From Mytilisepta virgata (lineage: Eukaryota > Mollusca > Bivalvia > Mytilida > Mytilidae): DNA of 64,000 bases. The DNA is taken from contig CM051512.1 in assembly GCA_028015205.1 (NCBI GenBank), positions 23,157,139 to 23,221,138 on the forward strand, read 5' to 3'. Numbering within the stretch: position 1 is the first letter of the stretch; each line of letters opens with the position of its first letter. The notes under the pieces were generated by a model. That model searched no databases. It saw only the letters and a list, made by a program, of their open reading frames with translations, and was not told the DNA's origin. This document shows, one piece after another, positions 35,777-48,325 of the stretch. Made by a program: the position numbers and the translations under genes.

Positions 35777-36692
35777 GTAATTTATATATATAGTCTAATT
35801 TTCTTTCCATATCCATCTATCTGCATATACATGTATATACATAGGCAAAAAACGTAAGTGAAGAATCAAAACGACCAATGTAGTATTTCAGACAAAAGGC
35901 TTTTAACATAATGAGAAATAGATACATCCAATGTAATGAAACTAAAAAAAAAGGAAAAGTTCAACTTATTAAGTTAATATTGTACATGTATTCCTTTTTC
36001 TTTACTACCAACTATCTGAAATAGATGTGATTGTTTATGTATAAGTAAGTTGTTTTGGATTTTCATTGTGCAGATGTCAGGCAAATTATAATTCATCACA
36101 GTATTTGTTAAATTTCTTTCCCTTCTGTCGTTTAAACAAACAACAAAATGGATAGCAGGTAAGGTCAAGAATGACATTCCAATCAATCAAAGCAACCCAA
36201 AAAACAGGACCCCCGGACAAAAAAATAACATATTTGTTGTATAACCTCGCCATCTATGCAAATGTTCAGTAAAACAAATATCGTATAAACGTGGTCGATA
36301 TTTAGCACATAAATACATTTTGTAAGTTCAAATGGGTGCTTCGGCCAATCTTGAACTTGCAGTGTAATATTTCAATGTGCACAGTCTAGTATGACGTTAC
36401 ACAATGTCTTGAATATACAGAGTCAAACTGCGACACAGTGACCATGTCCGTTCTGGTACACTACAGTTATGTACACACCTCCACTAAAGAAGAAGGATTA
36501 CGAATAGAACTGGGACTGTCCTGTAGATTTGTCAGCATATATACAAATGTAGTTTGCAGTAAACAATTCTTGCTTGTTTATTGATATGAATATTTCGATT
36601 GTTTCTGTATTAATTCCATATGCTTCCGTTATCAAAATCCTTAATGTCATTTTCATAAAAAAATGTCATAAAATCGTTAAATTGTTTTGTAG
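35777..36692 (+). other. KCNQ intron before helix B-C exon
   Basis: 916 bp, GT-AG, acceptor 'attgttttgtag'. A short retro-like remnant ('ggtaaggtcaagaatgacat') at about 36150-36230 resembles sequences at 22750 and 24290. Nothing else is seen. Confidence 0.75.
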
Positions 36693-36894
36693 ACGAATTA
36701 GACCATTCTCCTAAGCTGCATCAGCTAACAGAACTAGATAAACAGGTGATAAGAAGCCTACGGAAAATCAAGTATTTTGTAGCAAGGAGAAAATTCAAAG
36801 AGGCTTTACGACCATATGATGTAAAGGATGTGATAGAACAATACTCAGCTGGTCACGTTGACATGTTAGGGCGAGTTAAAAACTTGCAGTCAAG
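36693..36894 (+). CDS. KCNQ exon: helices B and C
   Basis: 202 bp, starting with two bases that complete Asp and ending 'tca ag|gtaggt'. Helix B is the stretch around [20 protein letters not shown], which packs against the calmodulin N-lobe. It runs into [20 protein letters not shown] and [10 protein letters not shown], helix C. This is the most conserved cytoplasmic block of the family. Vertebrate KCNQ2-5 read almost identically ('[25 protein letters not shown]'), while KCNQ1 is more different ('KPYDVRDVIEQYSQGH'). This contrasts with the KCNQ1-like membrane part. Confidence 0.98.
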
Positions 36895-37823
36895 GTAGGT
36901 ACGACAGAAATAAAATCATTTGATTATCGAAAATGTTTTTTTTAAGGGTACCTCTTACGTGTAGATTGTAAGAAAGCAGAGAGGATTCAAAAGATCGCTT
37001 GTCGATTTTAAGGTACACGTAAACAACGTTTTCGCCCAGTTTTTTTATTACATATAATTTATATATTTAAACAAAGCTTGCTAAATTACCAGGGTGATAA
37101 TATGTATAAAGGGCACTTTTTCACGTTTCGTGGGTGCCGTTGTAACTAAATTTGACTATCGTAATTGTGACAGTGATAGGAAATAAGTCTATCAGATACT
37201 TAACGATTATGTAGTTATTGTGCCTTTTGGGAACTGTCTTTACTTTAGTAATAAAGGTTATTTTTACGGAATTTATCAATGTGTAAACTCGGGCGATTCA
37301 CTCACAAACTAAATAAAGTCCAAAGGACTTTATGCAAAGTTTTTGAGTGATAAACCCAAGTTTACACATTGATAAATTCCGTAAAAATAACCTTTATTAC
37401 TTATAATTCCACGAAATGCAGAAATATGACGTTTTCCACTGGAAATTAACATTTCCTCATGCACCATATTGCATGCGTACGTATTCATACGCATGGCGTC
37501 ATGAAAGGAATTTATCACGTTATAAGCTTTTTACAGGAAGTTGCTGTTAGCCAATGAAATTACTGAATTTGATGTTTTGAAAACAACATTGGAATTATTT
37601 TGATGTAAGTTTTACATGTACTTGAACTTCTTACAGCATTCGATATTTATGATACAAAAAAGACGGCTATTGACTTCTTTTCTGTATATTTTCGGTATCG
37701 AATTTAATATTACAGACTCAGGTAGCTCGCGTCTTTTAACTCCACATCAATTTTTGCTTTATATTAAATGTCAAAAGACTTCTGGATAATTAAAGGTTTT
37801 ATGACTTGGCTTATCCTTCGTAG
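36895..37823 (+). other. KCNQ intron before helix D exon
   Basis: 929 bp, GT-AG. It contains a degenerate M4 remnant (about 37090-37165) and a 151-bp near-perfect palindrome (37249-37399). The acceptor is 'ttatccttcgtag'. Confidence 0.8.
37249..37399. repeat. 151-bp long palindrome
   Basis: Left arm 'taataaaggttatttttacg' onward and right arm 'cgtaaaaataacctttatta' are reverse complements, continuing through 'gaatttatcaatgtgtaaac' and 'gtttacacattgataaattc' to a centre 'ataaagtccaaaggactttat'. It is self-complementary over nearly its whole length, so intronic RNA would form a long hairpin. It is probably a foldback MITE. Confidence 0.88.
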
Positions 37824-37920
37824 ATTAGATGTCATTCTTGGAAAACAGGGAAGTAAAAAGAAAGATGTTTATGACTGTAATCAAAGTCTGGCTTCCAGGA
37901 TAGTCAAAGTTGAACGTTCT
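37824..37920 (+). CDS. KCNQ exon: C-D linker and start of helix D
   Basis: 97 bp, one base completing Arg, then 32 codons, ending in phase 0 before 'gtaagt'. It encodes LDVILGKQGSKKKDVYDC followed by NQSLASRIVKVERS. 'ILGKQ' and 'RIVKVERS' match the family's 'ILGKG' and 'RVVKVEKQ' blocks. The latter begins helix D, the coiled coil that sets tetramer assembly and subtype specificity. The polylysine linker is short compared with KCNQ2-5. Confidence 0.94.
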
Positions 37921-39950
37921 GTAAGTTTTATTGAGAAATTAAAGGTCATAATGTCTTGTTTTTATTTTGAATCGTCTAATACAAAACCAGTTTAAGCAAC
38001 AAGGCAATTGAAAACATCAAACATATCTATTGTATAGTATACATTATCAAATATTTTATTGAAATAACTCAGATTTTACATATTTAACCTAACCAATACT
38101 CAATGTTTGTACCAAATCACAACAACCTGATTCTCTGTTGTTTCTATGTCTGTGTTTTGTGCTCTTTATCTTATATTTTGTCTGCTGGTCTATCGATTAA
38201 ATGTCATCCATTGATTAATGTGTCATTGTTTACCTTTCCTAATTTCCGTTTAATGGTTTATTCCAACAAAATTTGAACATAACTTTCTTGAATAACCCAC
38301 ATAATGTATGCGCAAGAAGTATCACTTAGAATCAAAAATTTAACCGGATTTCCTGTGCTTCATATGTCGCTGTTAAATAGTTATATATGTGTTTAGACTA
38401 AAATAATATCTGGAGAAACCGTAAAAACGTCTTGAAAAACATTCACAGAAATATAAACATATTTTATTAAAAACAACATACACCCGTCACAAAAGTACAA
38501 TACAAAAATATAAGCATGAATGGGATTCAGAAACAAGCAAATACATGCTTATATAAATAAAGCTGTGGAAAAATTAACCCAAATTTTATATATTGGGTAT
38601 CAACAGTGGTTTTGATAGTTTGTTTTTAAGAATGTATATATACCTAGGGCAGCCCATATTGGTATTATTGCTGGACTACTCGATGAGAAACACTGACATA
38701 AAAGTTTCTCAACACTAAAAAAAACACATTTCCTTCAGTTATAATACTATCCCCATACATACACAAATTTTAAATAAGACATTTTGTTTTACCTATAATT
38801 GAATACCGTTTAATTTTCTTCATAAGACAAAACACTATCACGGAGAAGATCCATATAGTAGCCTTTCTACTTAAAAAAATTAAACTTTATTAATAAGTAC
38901 ATGAACACATTTTTCTTATTGTTTCCAGGGTAAATATTCATAATTATTCTAAAAAACTTAAATCATCCTTACTAAAATGGTGAAAAATGGTTACAAAATA
39001 TTGCCAAGTTCTTTGTATCTGTGATCAAAGTTTGAAGTTGCTAAAAAGACTCACTAGACTGAAATTTCCTTAGGCTCCTCTATCATGTCTGTACTGTTAC
39101 CGTATTAAAGTCAGATGTTGTTCTGGAGTTATGTCGCCTTGTCCGTAGAAAAATCAGATGTGCACGAAAAATCACAAAATTAACAATTTTTGGGTAAATT
39201 AAAAATCGTGTAGACTTCGATGTGCTCAATATATCTTGTTAAAATTTGAAACATACTTTGTTAAGATAAGTATCTTTTAATGGTCAACTGCTAATCAATG
39301 CTAAACATATAGCTTCAACTCCTATTTTGTGTTTTAATTTAATGACGTTTACCCTTCACTAAATGACAAACGTCAAGTAAAAAGCCTACATATAGCTACA
39401 TGTAAATGTAAATGTATCCAAATGTTTTAAATTGCAGTTATTGCCCTTTACTTGATGTTTGAAAAATTAGCATTCATACATTGCATTAACTCATAAATAA
39501 TTTATACAGTTTGTTTTCATGGGGATCAACTTCCGTGATCCAGACAGAATTTGTTGACTTCTAAGAACAGAAAGGTACACGATGGATTTGCTAACCTAGT
39601 GAATTAGCAACGATTACAGTGCAAATACCCACGTTCAGTGTTCATGAACTGTTAGGATTTACTGGGTCAGGACTTTTCGATCAACAAGGCTGTGGAAAGG
39701 TCAAGAAAAAACATATAGTTTTAATGATATAATATTCAAACGATAAAACCATTATAAAAGCTATCGTTAATTAAATTTAACATATTGATCATAATACTTG
39801 TGCTACGTTTTTGCTAATACCAGGCCAGTATAATTATGTGCAGACATCAGACCAATACAGAAATTATATTACATGCAGAAATGAAAATTGTCAAATATGT
39901 AGTCAAGCTATGTTTGTGCATTAATGTGTAAATCGTTGTGTACATTTCAG
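37921..39950 (+). other. KCNQ last intron
   Basis: 2030 bp, GT-AG, acceptor 'gtacatttcag'. It contains the inverted copy of the 530-bp MITE (38859-39388). No other exon is recognised. Confidence 0.8.
38859..39388 (-). mobile_element. 530-bp MITE M1, copy 2 (inverted)
   Basis: Reverse complement of 29461-29990 along its full length, with ends TAGCCTTTCTACTT and the complement of TAGGCTTTTTACTT. The 7-bp direct repeats 'catatag' flank it at 38852-38858 and 39389-39395. Few differences from copy 1 are visible, so both insertions look young relative to other repeats here. Confidence 0.92.
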
Positions 39951-40553
39951 GTTGAGGATATAGAATCAAAAATGGACTTGCTCATAGATATGTACAAAGA
40001 AGACAGAAAAACACTTTTACAGTTTGCTCAAAAACAGACTTCTAATTCCACGCAAGGAGAAATTACTTCTTGTCTAAAAAATACTCTGACTGCACCGCGT
40101 TCTATTTTACAAGACAAAACCTCCAGTGAACCTTCAACTCCAACCATGCGGAACTCAGAAAAAGCAATGCAAAGAAATTTATCAGATCTGGGACAACGAA
40201 TAAAAAAACGTGTTACATACCGGTTACTTTCATTAAATGAATCCGAAAATGGTACAAAACTTTCAGAAAAAAGGCGTCATAAACAAAACGACCGGAAGTT
40301 ATCGGTAGATACCGATGATGAAATAGATGACGTTGGTTCCGTATTTGACAATGGAGATGACGTGTCTGATCCAGTTATTAGTTTTTCTGTTGAAAAAGAA
40401 ATTCAATCAAATCCCGAGTCACATGATCAAAATAGACATTCCATAAAAGGGAAGCGGAAGCTTTCGTCTTCACGGAAACTAGGAACGTCTGTTGAATGCA
40501 ACAGTGATACAGTATGCAACAATCGTTTCAGTCAGAAAGGGTATAATTGTTAA
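39951..40553 (+). CDS. KCNQ terminal exon: helix D and C-terminal tail
   Basis: 603 bp, phase 0, 200 codons plus TAA. It opens VEDIESKMDLLIDMYKEDRK, the second half of the helix D coiled coil (hydrophobic heptads I, M, L, I, Y), then a hydrophilic Ser/Thr-rich tail with a basic patch (KRRHKQNDRKLS), an acidic patch (DTDDEIDDVGSVFDNGDD) and a second basic-Ser motif (RKLSSSRKLGTS), ending NRFSQKGYNC. 'RKLS' occurs twice and fits a PKA/PKC-type phosphosite (inference). The tail is shorter than in human KCNQ2-5 and has no recognised ankyrin-G-binding segment. An upstream in-frame ATG at 39924 lies in the intron. Confidence 0.95.
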   Translation, partial: VEDIESKMDLLIDMYKEDRKTLLQFAQKQTSNSTQGEITSCLKNTLTAPRSILQDKTSSEPSTPTMRNSEKAMQRNLSDLGQRIKKRVTYRLLSLNESENGTKLSEKRRHKQNDRKLSVDTDDEIDDVGSVFDNGDDVSDPVISFSVEKEIQSNPESHDQNRHSIKGKRKLSSSRKLGTSVECNSDTVCNNRFSQKGYNC

Positions 40554-40564
40554 ACTTGTTTTAT

Positions 40565-40570
40565 ATTAAA
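40565..40570 (+). promoter_or_regulatory. Possible KCNQ polyadenylation signal
   Basis: ATTAAA lies 11 bases after the stop codon, followed by the GU-rich 'tgcttggtgttat' about 25 bases on. A 3' UTR this short would be unusual, so a later signal may be used. Confidence 0.35.
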
Positions 40571-40673
40571 ACTTTGTTATTTTTTACAGTATGCTTGGTG
40601 TTATCTCTCAACTAAAAAGTTATTATCATAAAATATACTACACTTTCCTTACTGCGAAACAGACTAATACAGG

Positions 40674-40808
40674 GTCCAGTTTCACAAATATTCGTGCGAC
40701 TACGATTAGTGGTAATTGTGATCTCATTTCCGCTCTTCTTGTCTTTCTCTGTTGAAGTCGTGGAACCAGTCTCGATCGCAATCGTAGGAATGTTTGTGAA
40801 ACCGTACC
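40674..40808. mobile_element. MITE M3, copy 2
   Basis: Inverted ends 'ccagtttcacaaatattcgt' and 'ggaatgtttgtgaaaccgta' enclose about 95 bp. It lies about 120 bp after the KCNQ stop codon, so it could fall in the 3' UTR. Confidence 0.65.
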
Positions 40809-42792
40809 CCGACCTTAAATTTTAGGTTTACCGCTGATAGGTTGAAAATATCGTAATCGGAATACCTGTTGATTTTACTGCTACTGATCAAACACGAAAA
40901 TTGCCATTCGATGCACAATCTAAAAACTTAACCACGTGGACAAAATTCACAATAAATTCGAAAATAGAAAAGACTTCTTGTAGATGTTTAAATATATGGA
41001 TTGATTCTAGACAGACTAGCATTCTTTCAATGTAGCTATAAACTATTTTACGCAATTATTATTTTTATGCTCAGTATTAGTACATGTAGAACCTACTCTT
41101 ACGAAATTTGCATGAACAGAGGACAAGGGTGTCGAGCAAACGGGAAATAACATATCAAAACCTGAATAATTTTAGAATTAAATCGGAAGTATTACATGTA
41201 TTAAATTGGTTAACTGTAAAAGGATTGCTACTCTTTACTTTAGTTTGCATAAACCACACAAATTAATCAAGGGTCATATTGGATATTTAATAAATAATAA
41301 TTCATTAATATGTATGATGGAAATACCATACGGCTTGAGCTTGATTTTGTGCATGATATCCACGTAACCATAAGGCTACCTAAAATAAATTCTCTGGTTC
41401 TCAGACGATTGATTTTTTTTTAAAATGGCAAGGTGCATATTATAGGTAGGGACTTTATTTTTAAATTTTATTTCCTTTTCAAAAGAGGCAAGGGATTTTA
41501 GTTTAGGCGTTTATTTTAGTGACAAACTAATCGTCTTTAAATTCATTAACTTCTATGACGTTTTAATTATACAAATGGGTTATCTGCTTTCAATGACCAA
41601 ATTTTCTCAATTTCTTCTGCAGACACGCTTATGCAGAGCCGTTTTACGGTAATTGAAGCTGTTTATTTACTTTGGTTTTGACTTGACCAATATCACACAA
41701 CAATTGGAATTAAGTCTGAGTCAGCATTTGCTTGAAACGTCCTTTTGGTGCCAATTTTCAAATTTTATTTTTATGGAAAAAAGTAACCCGAATAATCCAG
41801 TCGTTATATTCGCTCACTTCGATCACTCCATTACCGAGGGAGAGAATCGGATACGGAACGGCTTGAATTATTCGAGTTAGGGGAAAAGATGGGAAAGGCG
41901 TCGATTTTTTCCGGAAATCAAATAAACTCGTTCCGCCGACAACTTTTTAAGTGGGGCAGCGGTGTCTGAGAACCAGGTATTTAAGTTTAGATGGCCTTAT
42001 TAAACCAGCTGATAACTAGCTTTCGTGAATTATTCACTCAAGCAAAAGAAGAAAAATCATTTCATCGGAAAAATTGTAAATAAACCAAAGGAAGATATAT
42101 TTTGGGTTGATGTGGCTGAAAGGGTCTAGAAAGTGATTTCATTCTTTATTACTATAATCCCAATCACTAATTGACGTTTAATCGAATATTAAAATTAGAC
42201 TTTGACTTTATTTATTAAATATATACTCTTACAACTATGTTAACCTTAATCTTGAAATTAATTTCTTTAAATGTATTGTTGTTCTTCAGGTTAAAGTCAC
42301 AACGCAGCGTTCTACAAACAAACACAAATATAAATGAATATCATATTTTATTGGGATTATAGACGTACGAAACTATATGCTAGGAGCAAGTGCCTTATTA
42401 ATAACATATACTAATGGGGTCCTAAGGCAAATGCATAATAAGTACAACGTTATCATCTTTTTTTATTACTATTCTTCAGCTTAAAGTCATAGTGAGCTCA
42501 CACCACGGAGAAAAAATAGTTTTATGCATTGTTAGGATTATTAAAATTAATGTGTTTCCGAATTCAGATTCAAATCTCAAATTTCTGCCATACATATTTC
42601 GATATGTTCTTGATATACACTGAAAATGCTATAAATAAAAGTGGTGAAATGAAAATTTAAAATTTTTAAATTGCAATATTTAGTAACTCGTTAAAGTATA
42701 TTTTTTAGTGATATGTTTTGTATGTGTGTGTCATATGAATTTTTCAAAATCGGGAAGAGTAATCCCTCTTTTTCCACAAACAATATCTCAAA

Positions 42793-42890
42793 CAGACATG
42801 ACAGACGGTATAATACAATACAGAATGGAAATGGGGAATGTGTCAAAGAGACAACAACAAAACCAAAGAGCAAAAAACAGCAGAAGACAT
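42793..42890 (-). repeat. Retroelement-tail remnant, minus orientation
   Basis: 'aatggaaatggggaatgtgt' and 'caaagagacaacaacaaaac' with 'caaagagc' are the reverse complement of phrases at 45014-45157. Probably the 3' end of a retroelement (inference). Confidence 0.6.
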
Positions 42891-45013
42891 CCCCTCCAAA
42901 AAAAATTAACAGGAAAAGCAAAATCACTATCATAAAAACACTTATAATGTGAAAAGGAAATAGAACAAAAAAACAACAGTCTGACATAAGATCATTATAC
43001 ACTGAAATTGGACTTCAAGGAACCAAAAAAAAGCAACACTCTACATGCAATACCACCCCAAGTTCAGCTACATCAGTGACAACAGGAATTCTGAATTCAA
43101 ACCAAAATACATGAACTTAATATCCAAAGTTCTTAGATTAATATTGTTTACACAATTCATTACAGGAATCCAAGAAATTTAATTTTTGTCTTCATCAAAT
43201 CCATTTTTATTCGGTTTTCTTTTTTATGTTTGTGTTTGTTTGTTGTTGTTGGTGAATGTTTTGTTTTTGTTCTTTCTTGTCATATTCTTGTGAGTCATTC
43301 TTCTTTGGCGTGGAATTTATATTGATTACTCAATACTTTTTGTCTTTAGTATAAGCTTTTGCTTTAAGAATATAAATCTTGTAGGAGGACATGCTAATTA
43401 CAGATGCTTTATAAAATACCCTGAATATACAACGCTCAATGCCACAATATAAATTAGCGATCATTGTGTATACTTTCCATCCCATAAATGAAATCAATCG
43501 TCTTTTTGTCGACAGTCTAACTCGATAAATCCATGCAATGTTGGCAAAAAGTTTTATGTTGTCAAATATAGTAACACCATGTCTATGATTAAGATAAATA
43601 CAAGTGAAAATTAAAGCTCTTTTGTCTGTGACGTACAATGTATTGCCATTTAATTTTGGAGTAAATTGGTTTACTGACGGAAGTAAATCCACTATAACAA
43701 ATAGTTCTATGAAACCAACGCATTTAGAAATTGTAGATTAACTACTGATATATGTTATAACTGGAATTGTTAAAGAAAGTAAAGATTGAAAGAGTGCAGC
43801 CGTTTTTCTGATCTTTGTTTAATACTTCAAAAATTCATTTAATAGCTCTAAGCCCATGACAGATAAGGTACCAAATAAATGAATAAATAAAAATACACTG
43901 CACATCTCAAAATAGACTGATGGTGGTTTAATAAACTGTATCACAAAATACCGAAATAAACTGATGCGCTGTATGGCCATTTCGTTGACTGACAACTCTT
44001 CAGCAGTGCTCGAGATCAAAATGTTGGAAAACCGGTTAAAGATATAATGATGAATTAATAAGCACAACCAACTAGCAAATTTTAGGTTTTAAGACATTTG
44101 TTCACCTCGATGGAATCATAAAAAATCTTTTGCTGCCAGTACATACACATGTACATGTATATGCCCTGCCCTTTCAAGCCAGTAAAATTGTTTTGTTTCT
44201 GAGTGTCCTTGGTGACAATATTCTGACAAATGATACAAAATGCTTGATAACTGACCAAAATGCCTCTACTTACAAGTTTTATAAGTAGAAAACTCGAATT
44301 TAGTAATGACACGAATGATTTAGCATTAAATTTCTGTTTGTTGATATTCATATAGATAATATATATACCGTTGTATATAATAAAAAATGGTAAATATATG
44401 TGTTAAAATTTTACAGCTGTTACATGTACGAGTGAAACAGAATAAGAGGAAAGTAGTCCTTTTTCTTTATATATCTCACGTGGACAAAGGCCTGTGTGAG
44501 CTATGGCCATCACTAAGCGTCTGCTATAGTCCGCCAACTTTTCATATTTTTATCTTCTTGATAATTGCTGAACAGAATCTAACGAATCTATAACGTTCTT
44601 TACAAGTGTGTTCTTCCTTTGGTACGGAAAGATGGCAAACAGAACCTTTTCTGATTTCTGATTGGCTTAACATTAAAAAATGTCTCAAGAACTACTTACA
44701 ATTAAACCAAACCTTTACAAATATCTTTCTATAAAGGTCCTAACAGTTTTGTTGCTTTGGTGCCCATCAGAAATCAAAGATTGCCGCCAGCATCTGACTT
44801 AGTCAATATTGGACCCAATGGAAATGTGTATTAGGAATTTTTGTCTGAAGAACGATTGAATAATTTAATGTCAGATAATTGAATTGGATACGAATTAATT
44901 ATCGACAAAAAGCCTTTGTTAGTCTTGTGTGTTTTTTGAATTTTGGTTCATTTTTATGTTTCGGAATTTAGTGAGCCGTCAATTTTAATGAACTAGTATA
45001 CATTATTGTTTAG

Positions 45014-45157
45014 GGGCCAGCTAAAGCCCGCCTCCGGATGCGGAATTTTCCTGCTGCGTTGAAGACCCAGTGGTAGCCTTGAGCTGTTTTCTGCTCTTTG
45101 GTCGGGTTGTTGTCTCTTTGACACATTCCCCGTTTCCATTCTCTATTCCAGTTAATT
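45014..45157 (+). repeat. Retroelement-tail remnant, plus orientation
   Basis: It reads 'ggggccagctaaagcccgcc', 'tgctgcgttgaagacccagt', 'ctgctctttggtcgggttgt' and 'tgtctctttgacacattccc'. It is GC-richer than its surroundings and complementary in its last third to 42793-42890. It looks like a conserved 3' untranslated tail. Confidence 0.65.
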
Positions 45158-48100
45158 TTTTCATATCACTTGGATGTATGCATTACTCACAACAATTAAT
45201 GACAGCAAATATACATATATAATTTTAAAAATCATGCTTCCTGTAAAACTGTCATGCAATAGCGTTGATGCACTATCCTACATTCTGCTAGGTCTGCAAT
45301 GGGCTTAGTGTCACCACGACGTTTCCCGCTGTTGGACTGTGTATAAGTGACGACTCACTTGCTATGAGGAAGGCAAATGGGCTTTCGCACCATTTTGTAG
45401 CCCAAGCTTCTTTTTACGTATTCTAAATGCTACATACACCATTATTATATAGTACAAATAGTTCTCCTTTTAATTCAATTAATCAGCGTTGTGCTTACTC
45501 ACACTCAATAACTAATGAAAATTGTCTGACATATTACCCTTAATCCTTGAAAACCTCACAAACTACTGCACTTAGGAATATTTGCAAATATTTTTTTTTA
45601 AATTATTGCCGCTTATTTAGCAACATTTTCCGATTTAACTTAAGGATGTTCGCTGGTCATGTTTTTGAATTTTTGTCAGATGTTTTTCTTTTTTTTTTCC
45701 ACTTTCTTCACTATATTCTAAAATTATAATATGTATCATATCATGAAAATCAAGTTGTCAAAGTTCATTACAAGCTGACTTATAATATGAAAAGCATAAT
45801 TATATACATGTAGTTAACTTCATCAATATGGAAAAATCATGTAATTTTAACAAAACAATAACCATGGTTAAATTCTTTTTCAACATGTAAAGTTTTATAT
45901 ACAAGATTTTTGCAGAAAATATCAATACCACCTTTATTTCCAGTGCCAATATTACCGTTTCTGTTTAAACATTAAACTTTAACAAAACCATCTATTTCTA
46001 ACAAGCTATTATTGTTTAACTGAGTTTCATATCATATTTGCCAATCAAATTTAAAAAATAATTTTCACTATAACAGATGCATTACCAAGGACATTCCAAA
46101 TAAAAGTTATCAAATTGTTCTCCTGTAAATCATATGTGGTATAGTAATTCCCACATACATAAATTTTGTCTTTAACAAAATAAGCTCTAAGGTTTTTATC
46201 ACGTAGTTCCTTCAGTATTTCCCTTGGCAACTGCTATATCAAAAGATGATAGCACGTTTGGCATTATTCAACACTATGTCAATTTTTTTTCCGTCTATAA
46301 AAATTGGCATAAAATCAGAAGTTAAAAATTAGCTTAGATAAATACAATGTAGTTTAAAAAAATACCTCTCATTCTTAATCTAAGTACTTTGTATGTTAAT
46401 CAATATTTGTAAAAGTATATACATAAATTCTTGTATATTTATATTAATTTATAGGTTAAAATTTTGAACTAAATATCCCCAATTTCATTTCATATCATAT
46501 TCGTGTGCGAACGTCAGCTGACTTGCCACTTAGTTCTGAATAAATTTTCACCAACTGTGGATTGATGGGAGATGTAAAGGGTACGGAACAGTCATATACG
46601 TGACCCTTCCGCAATAACTGATGTGAAATCTGACTTATTTTTTAGGAATGATATTGCTATTTTTAATACTTGTTTAGTTTAGCACTTTTGGTTTGTTAAG
46701 TATTTTGTATCTTTTATAATTATAACTTTGCACTATTTGTTCCAAGTGTTGCAGTCTGACGATTTCGATTTTACCCTTTAAAATGAACAACAGCACCTAG
46801 CAAGCGGTATATTGAAGGGAAAGTTTATAAACCCAGTAATATAAATGAATAAATACAAAAACAAACAGACAAAATTTAAAGAATAAGGTTAACTGTTATA
46901 AAACACGGGCCCTGGGTAAATGCGGGTTCTTTGGAAATTTAAGTCGTACAAGGCACCAGGGCACCAGTCAATGTGGTCCAACAATCTAAACCCGGGTTAC
47001 AGTCGCAAATCTTGGGAAGAATACAATATGTTACAATAGATCGATCGTTTCGTGATGACAGCGGTAAATTTTTCTGTTGTAATGACAACATTGTTCCTGA
47101 TACCCTCATAGACTTTCTACTTTGTCTAATTGCCTTGATAATAAGCCGAATTAATTTTAATATAAAGTACAATCAAATAAATCAGTCATTCAGTGATTGT
47201 ATAAATCTAAAAATATGAATTGACTCAAAAACATAATTTTTCAAGGAAATAACCATTAATAGTCTTTCTTTTTTTTTTGCTAATGTTTTTCATAAGTCCA
47301 ATTAGCATTGAAAACTCGTCAATTCAGGTTGAAGTATTTTTTTTTTTTTTGACAATAAATATTATTTTATTCAACAATCTCCTGTTACAACCCCCCTTAG
47401 CTACCCAGGAGTGTAGCTAAGGGTTCCTGAAATACAATCTCAGTACTGTCCAGGATTAAACAGCCGAGAAAAAAACCACTGACTTGTAATACAATATATA
47501 TAATCTAAATTGAAAAAAAGAAACGATCGAATTCACCCGATCAAAATATAAAATCGAGATCACCGAGGTCATGATCGTCATTGACATAAACATCGAGTTT
47601 AAGGGAATATTAGTGTATTCAAACAGTAAACAATGTGAGTATATATTTTGTTTAGTAATATTCACTAAATATTGTTTACATGATCCAATAGAACCTTAAT
47701 GTAGGAATTAATATTTGGTTTCAGATTTTCTTTGAATTGTAAACGCAGATTTTTGTCAGATGTTCAGAATCATCTGGTTTTATCCATTTGAATGCCATAA
47801 ATTAATTTTCCGCGCTAACACCTATTTTTCTTTTCATAAATCTTTTGCACGCACAATAATAAGCAATTTGTAAAAATCTTATAAAATCCTTGTTATTATT
47901 TAATGGTTTTTGAGAAATAAAACTGTTCAATGATAAAGCTATTTAAAATCAAGAGATCATATTTTCCCGTCAAATTTTCAATGGTTTATATCTCGAAAAC
48001 AAGCACTAGGACCTATAATTTTTGTTGCGCCTTTTAGTTCCTTTATTAATCCACTATCAATATTTACCAGTGTTATGAAAAGATTGTTATTCTGAAATTG

Positions 48101-48325
48101 AGCAGCGAACATCTTTAATTACTGTTGATAATGACATGAATGTGAAGAAGCCAAGACACTATTTCGAGAATAATTAGTGAATAATATTAAAGCACGGATT
48201 CATATCATGAACACAAATAGAACAAAAGTAGGGTAATTGAGGTCATGTAGGATTGGAATGAGAATAAACTCAAATTTTCTACGAAATACAGATTTTTCTT
48301 TTACCCAACAAAGGACCATTAAAAT

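Larger units (their letters stand above)
19574..40553 (+). other. KCNQ potassium channel gene, visible span
   Basis: Eleven exons joined at GT-AG sites give one open frame of 668 codons plus a stop, with every exon-exon phase matching. The order is S1, S2-S3, S3-S4, S5-turret, pore, S6-helix A, linker, pre-helix B, helices B and C, linker and helix D, C-terminal tail. KCNQ channels are tetramers in the plasma membrane that carry slowly activating, PIP2- and calmodulin-dependent K+ current. The N-terminal cytoplasmic exon and the promoter are not in this window. Introns range from 0.76 to 8.75 kb, and the longest separates the helix A-B linker exons. Confidence 0.95.

Noticed and set aside
39924..39950. 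ATG at 39924 as a separate start for the KCNQ tail
   Set aside because: It lies in the intron before 'tacatttcag'. The phase and content of 39951 onward continue helix D from the previous exon.
42691..43002. 103-codon - strand and overlapping + strand open frames
   Set aside because: They coincide with a retroelement-tail remnant and are rich in simple sequence.
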